A stretch of DNA of 54,379 bases from the NCBI RefSeq assembly GCF_933208495.1, contig NZ_CAKOET010000008.1, forward strand, positions 1 through 54,379. The letters run 5' to 3'. A model generated the notes under the pieces. That model worked only from the letters and a program-made list of their open reading frames with translations. It was not told the origin of the DNA and did no database searches. This DNA is from Convivina praedatoris. GTDB lineage: Bacteria > Bacillota > Bacilli > Lactobacillales > Lactobacillaceae. Shown piece by piece: positions 53,201-54,379 of the stretch. Position numbers and translations under genes: made by a program. Numbering within the stretch: the first letter of the stretch is position 1; the number at the start of each line of letters is the position of its first letter.

Positions 53201-54379
53201 GGATTCTAACTTGATATATGAAGGTTTTTCTAACTTCCAGTCCATGCCTGAAAGTGCAGACGATTATATGAACGTTAAGGTTGCTCAAAATGTTAGTTTC
53301 TTTAAATCCTTGGGTATTACTAGTTTTGAGTTTCCTCCTCAATATCGTTCGAGTCAAGATGGCAGTTTCTTAGATTCAATTGTACAAAATGGTTATGCCT
53401 TCACTGACCGCTACGATTTAGGATTCAACACCCCCACTAAATATGGTACAGTGGATCAACTTCGTGAAGCAATTAAGGCGGTCCATCGCGAGGGTATGCA
53501 AGCGATGGCTGACTGGGTTCCGGATCAGCTATATGCTATGCCTAATAAGGAAGTTGTAACGGTTACTCGTACTGATATCTTTGGACGCCCCATTCCTGAT
53601 GCCATGTCTAATACGTTATATGTTGGAGACACCAAGGGTAGTGGTAACGATTATCAAAGCATTTACGGTGGCGCTTTTCTTCAGGAATTACAAGAAAAAT
53701 ATCCTAATCTATTCACTACTAAGCAAATTTCTACCGGTCAACCAATCGATGGGTCGGTACAAATTAAGACTTGGTCAGCCAAATATTTAAACGGTAGTAA
53801 TATTCTTGGGCGTGGTGCTTTCTATGTGCTTAAAGATGTTGCTACTCAGGGGTATTTCAGGGTTAATCAAAGTGATAATTTCTTACCTAAACAAATTCAA
53901 GGAGAAAAAGCAAACACTGGATTTATGCAACTAAATGGTAAAACTGTTTATTTCTCAACTAGTGGTTATCAAGCTAGAAGCAGTTTTATTCAAGATGGGG
54001 ATGATTGGTATTATTTCGACCAGGATGGTTACATGGTTTATGGTGATCAAACCATTGATGGGGCTCAGTATTTCTTTTTGCCGAATGGCGTTCAATTAAG
54101 AAATGCAGACCTCTATAGAAACGGCATAGTCTATCGCTATAACAATGTTGGACGACTAGTTAACCTAGATAATTCTGGAACATCTGATATACCGGCTAGT
54201 GGATCTACATCGCACAGTCTTAGTGGTTCAAATTCTGATAGTGACTCCACGCCACCAAGTGGTTCAAATTCTGATAGCGAATCCACGCCACCAAGTGGTT
54301 CAAATTCTGATAGTGACTCCACGCCACCAAGTGGTTCAAATTCTGATAGTGACTCCACGCCACCAAGTGGTTCAAATTC
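50280..54379 (+). CDS. GH70 glucansucrase, 3' end beyond the window
   Basis: More than 1366 codons with no stop before the window edge. An N-terminal KxYKxGKxW signal (KMYKSGKFW) is followed by a Ser/Thr-rich variable region with four DxSQAxSxAxS repeats. The GH70 catalytic core comes in the circularly permuted order: RVDAPDNVDADLL (nucleophile D604), ILEDWSHGD (acid/base E642), RSHDNQTQ (transition-state D714), then ADWVPDQLY (near 1078). Glucan-binding-like YYFDQDG and YFFLPNG repeats follow, then a tandem SGSNSDSDSTPP repeat. It makes alpha-glucan from sucrose outside the cell. RVDAPDN recalls L. reuteri reuteransucrase, while NQT after the Asp is unusual. GGGGAGGAG precedes the ATG. Confidence 0.95.
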   Translation, partial: MNKNNTLSHRLTKSHFKMYKSGKFWIASGISVFTLGIGSSISATADNTEFTGQSDATNPYRQIGQDSLTPLRSIESTALQSESMVDSTSLLFDTSLVASTSQMSSSVSNTDDDSNVISDSLLPQNIGSTATETIVQTSSSLLNESDTPTLVVDDRQSVVTDSVSDSTSNAMTLTRASVDNDSSQASSLAQSTSSIQSSSTQVINHDVSQAKSLAQSTVASESTEVITRSTALSQDLSQAGSLANSTSLSQQKSRSQDLSQAVSIAYSMAGSQSTSLSSTTTDQVNDANVLSVFNLGNLVNSGFTNDQIVQLILSQDKHLKFDQGKFYFVDDQGNVQKNFTAIINNQPLYFSKDTGQLQTLRNQYTNGLTDISNEHNAAATLQNSSFNTIDGFMTADSWYRPKDILKDGITWVPSATTDFRPLLMTWWPDKNTQMAYLAFAKTKGWLPDSVDVSNTNQNYLTVLSDVVQANIEKEISAQNGETDWLRQDISDFVKMQSGWNVNSENPSNDFYLGGFQHGALLYVNNQLTPWADSEYRLLNRVPTNQNGTRTDFYPGGFELLLGNDIDNSNPVVQAEQLNWLHYLLNFGTITDNDADANFDSYRVDAPDNVDADLLQITSEYMKTVFHVDTDNNLANQHISILEDWSHGDIDYLTAHGSNQLSMDPMWQDNTIKALGWNDNRAALTSVIKSVVADRTTDSTTNVVAPNYTIIRSHDNQTQDEVAKILSQLYPGIDPFKPTQEQLRAALKIYDEDFKVTDKKVTLNNIPAMYALLLSNKNTVPRVYYGDLYTDSGQYMSQQTIYFDALTQLMKDRVKYVAGGQTMTSGTTQGTKTDNLIASVRFGKGLNTVSDNDYQKHTDGMGIIISNDNNFRLENGETVTLHMGAAHANQLFRASLLTTADGLSVFSSDAGAPTMMSDKNGDLVFTNIAGVHNPKVSGYLAVWVPVGAADTQDVRTLVSSKQYTDDKTFHSDEALDSNLIYEGFSNFQSMPESADDYMNVKVAQNVSFFKSLGITSFEFPPQYRSSQDGSFLDSIVQNGYAFTDRYDLGFNTPTKYGTVDQLREAIKAVHREGMQAMADWVPDQLYAMPNKEVVTVTRTDIFGRPIPDAMSNTLYVGDTKGSGNDYQSIYGGAFLQELQEKYPNLFTTKQISTGQPIDGSVQIKTWSAKYLNGSNILGRGAFYVLKDVATQGYFRVNQSDNFLPKQIQGEKANTGFMQLNGKTVYFSTSGYQARSSFIQDGDDWYYFDQDGYMVYGDQTIDGAQYFFLPNGVQLRNADLYRNGIVYRYNNVGRLVNLDNSGTSDIPASGSTSHSLSGSNSDSDSTPPSGSNSDSESTPPSGSNSDSDSTPPSGSNSDSDSTPPSGSN
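54222..54379 (+). repeat. 36-nt tandem repeat in the glucansucrase gene
   Basis: Units start at 54222, 54258, 54294, 54330 and 54366 (last one cut), each encoding SGSNSDSDSTPP with one D/E change. Exact 36-nt periodicity and near identity. It forms a flexible, acidic, proline-containing linker, probably wall-spanning. Likely to vary in copy number between strains. Confidence 0.95.

Noticed and set aside
54222-54379. CRISPR-like regular 36-nt periodicity
   Set aside because: There are no unique spacers; units are contiguous, in frame and encode a linker repeat of the glucansucrase.

Overview
The window is the replication-origin region of a low-GC Gram-positive chromosome, most likely a member of the Lactobacillaceae. 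The clues are the gene order gyrA-gyrB-recF-yaaA-dnaN-dnaA-oriC-rpmH-rnpA-yidC, a tyrosyl T-box, paired fluoride channels, a hydroxyisocaproate/lactate-type dehydrogenase, and a KxYKxGKxW-signal GH70 glucansucrase. The genus cannot be fixed from the sequence alone.

Layout. Positions 1-305 carry strong leftward tandem promoters that probably drive an rRNA operon outside the window. Positions 306-1765 hold a small two-component pair with a degenerate kinase. Positions 1815-10809 are the leftward replication genes. oriC is in two parts: a DnaA-box cluster upstream of dnaA (10924-11179), and a box-plus-trinucleotide unwinding region between dnaA and dnaN (9313-9432). A perfect parS site lies at 14055. 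Rightward from oriC are rpmH, rnpA, yidC, a CorA transporter, an esterase, tyrS with its T-box, a candidate sRNA, a three-gene ABC exporter, tRNA-Asn, a hydroxyacid dehydrogenase, an ABC_sub_bind transporter behind a structured leader, a fluoride channel pair, DegV and an OpuC-type osmolyte importer.

From about 31 to 44 kb the window becomes accessory in character. It holds small secreted and membrane proteins, a candidate amphipathic peptide with a small membrane partner, a decayed IS3-family transposase, truncated or frameshifted genes (isochorismatase, Nramp tail, a membrane protein) and two small XRE regulators. It also has a DUF262 / 42-aa protein / HEPN operon that looks like a defence or toxin module. 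Two diverged copies of a roughly 300-bp non-coding element, with conserved and partly compensated stems, sit at 38.2 and 40.9 kb. The first copy, divergent from the DUF262 operon and ending in an intrinsic terminator, is the strongest candidate for something undescribed.

From 44 to 50 kb are two CPBP proteases, a DUF1275 protein, a GNAT, a MarR regulator and a fucose-type permease with a perfect cre site. At 50280 a large GH70 glucansucrase begins and runs off the right edge inside a 12-residue tandem repeat.

The core genes cooperate in replication initiation (DnaA, DnaN, oriC), segregation (parS) and supercoiling (GyrAB). The remainder is transport, stress and surface function with visible gene decay.
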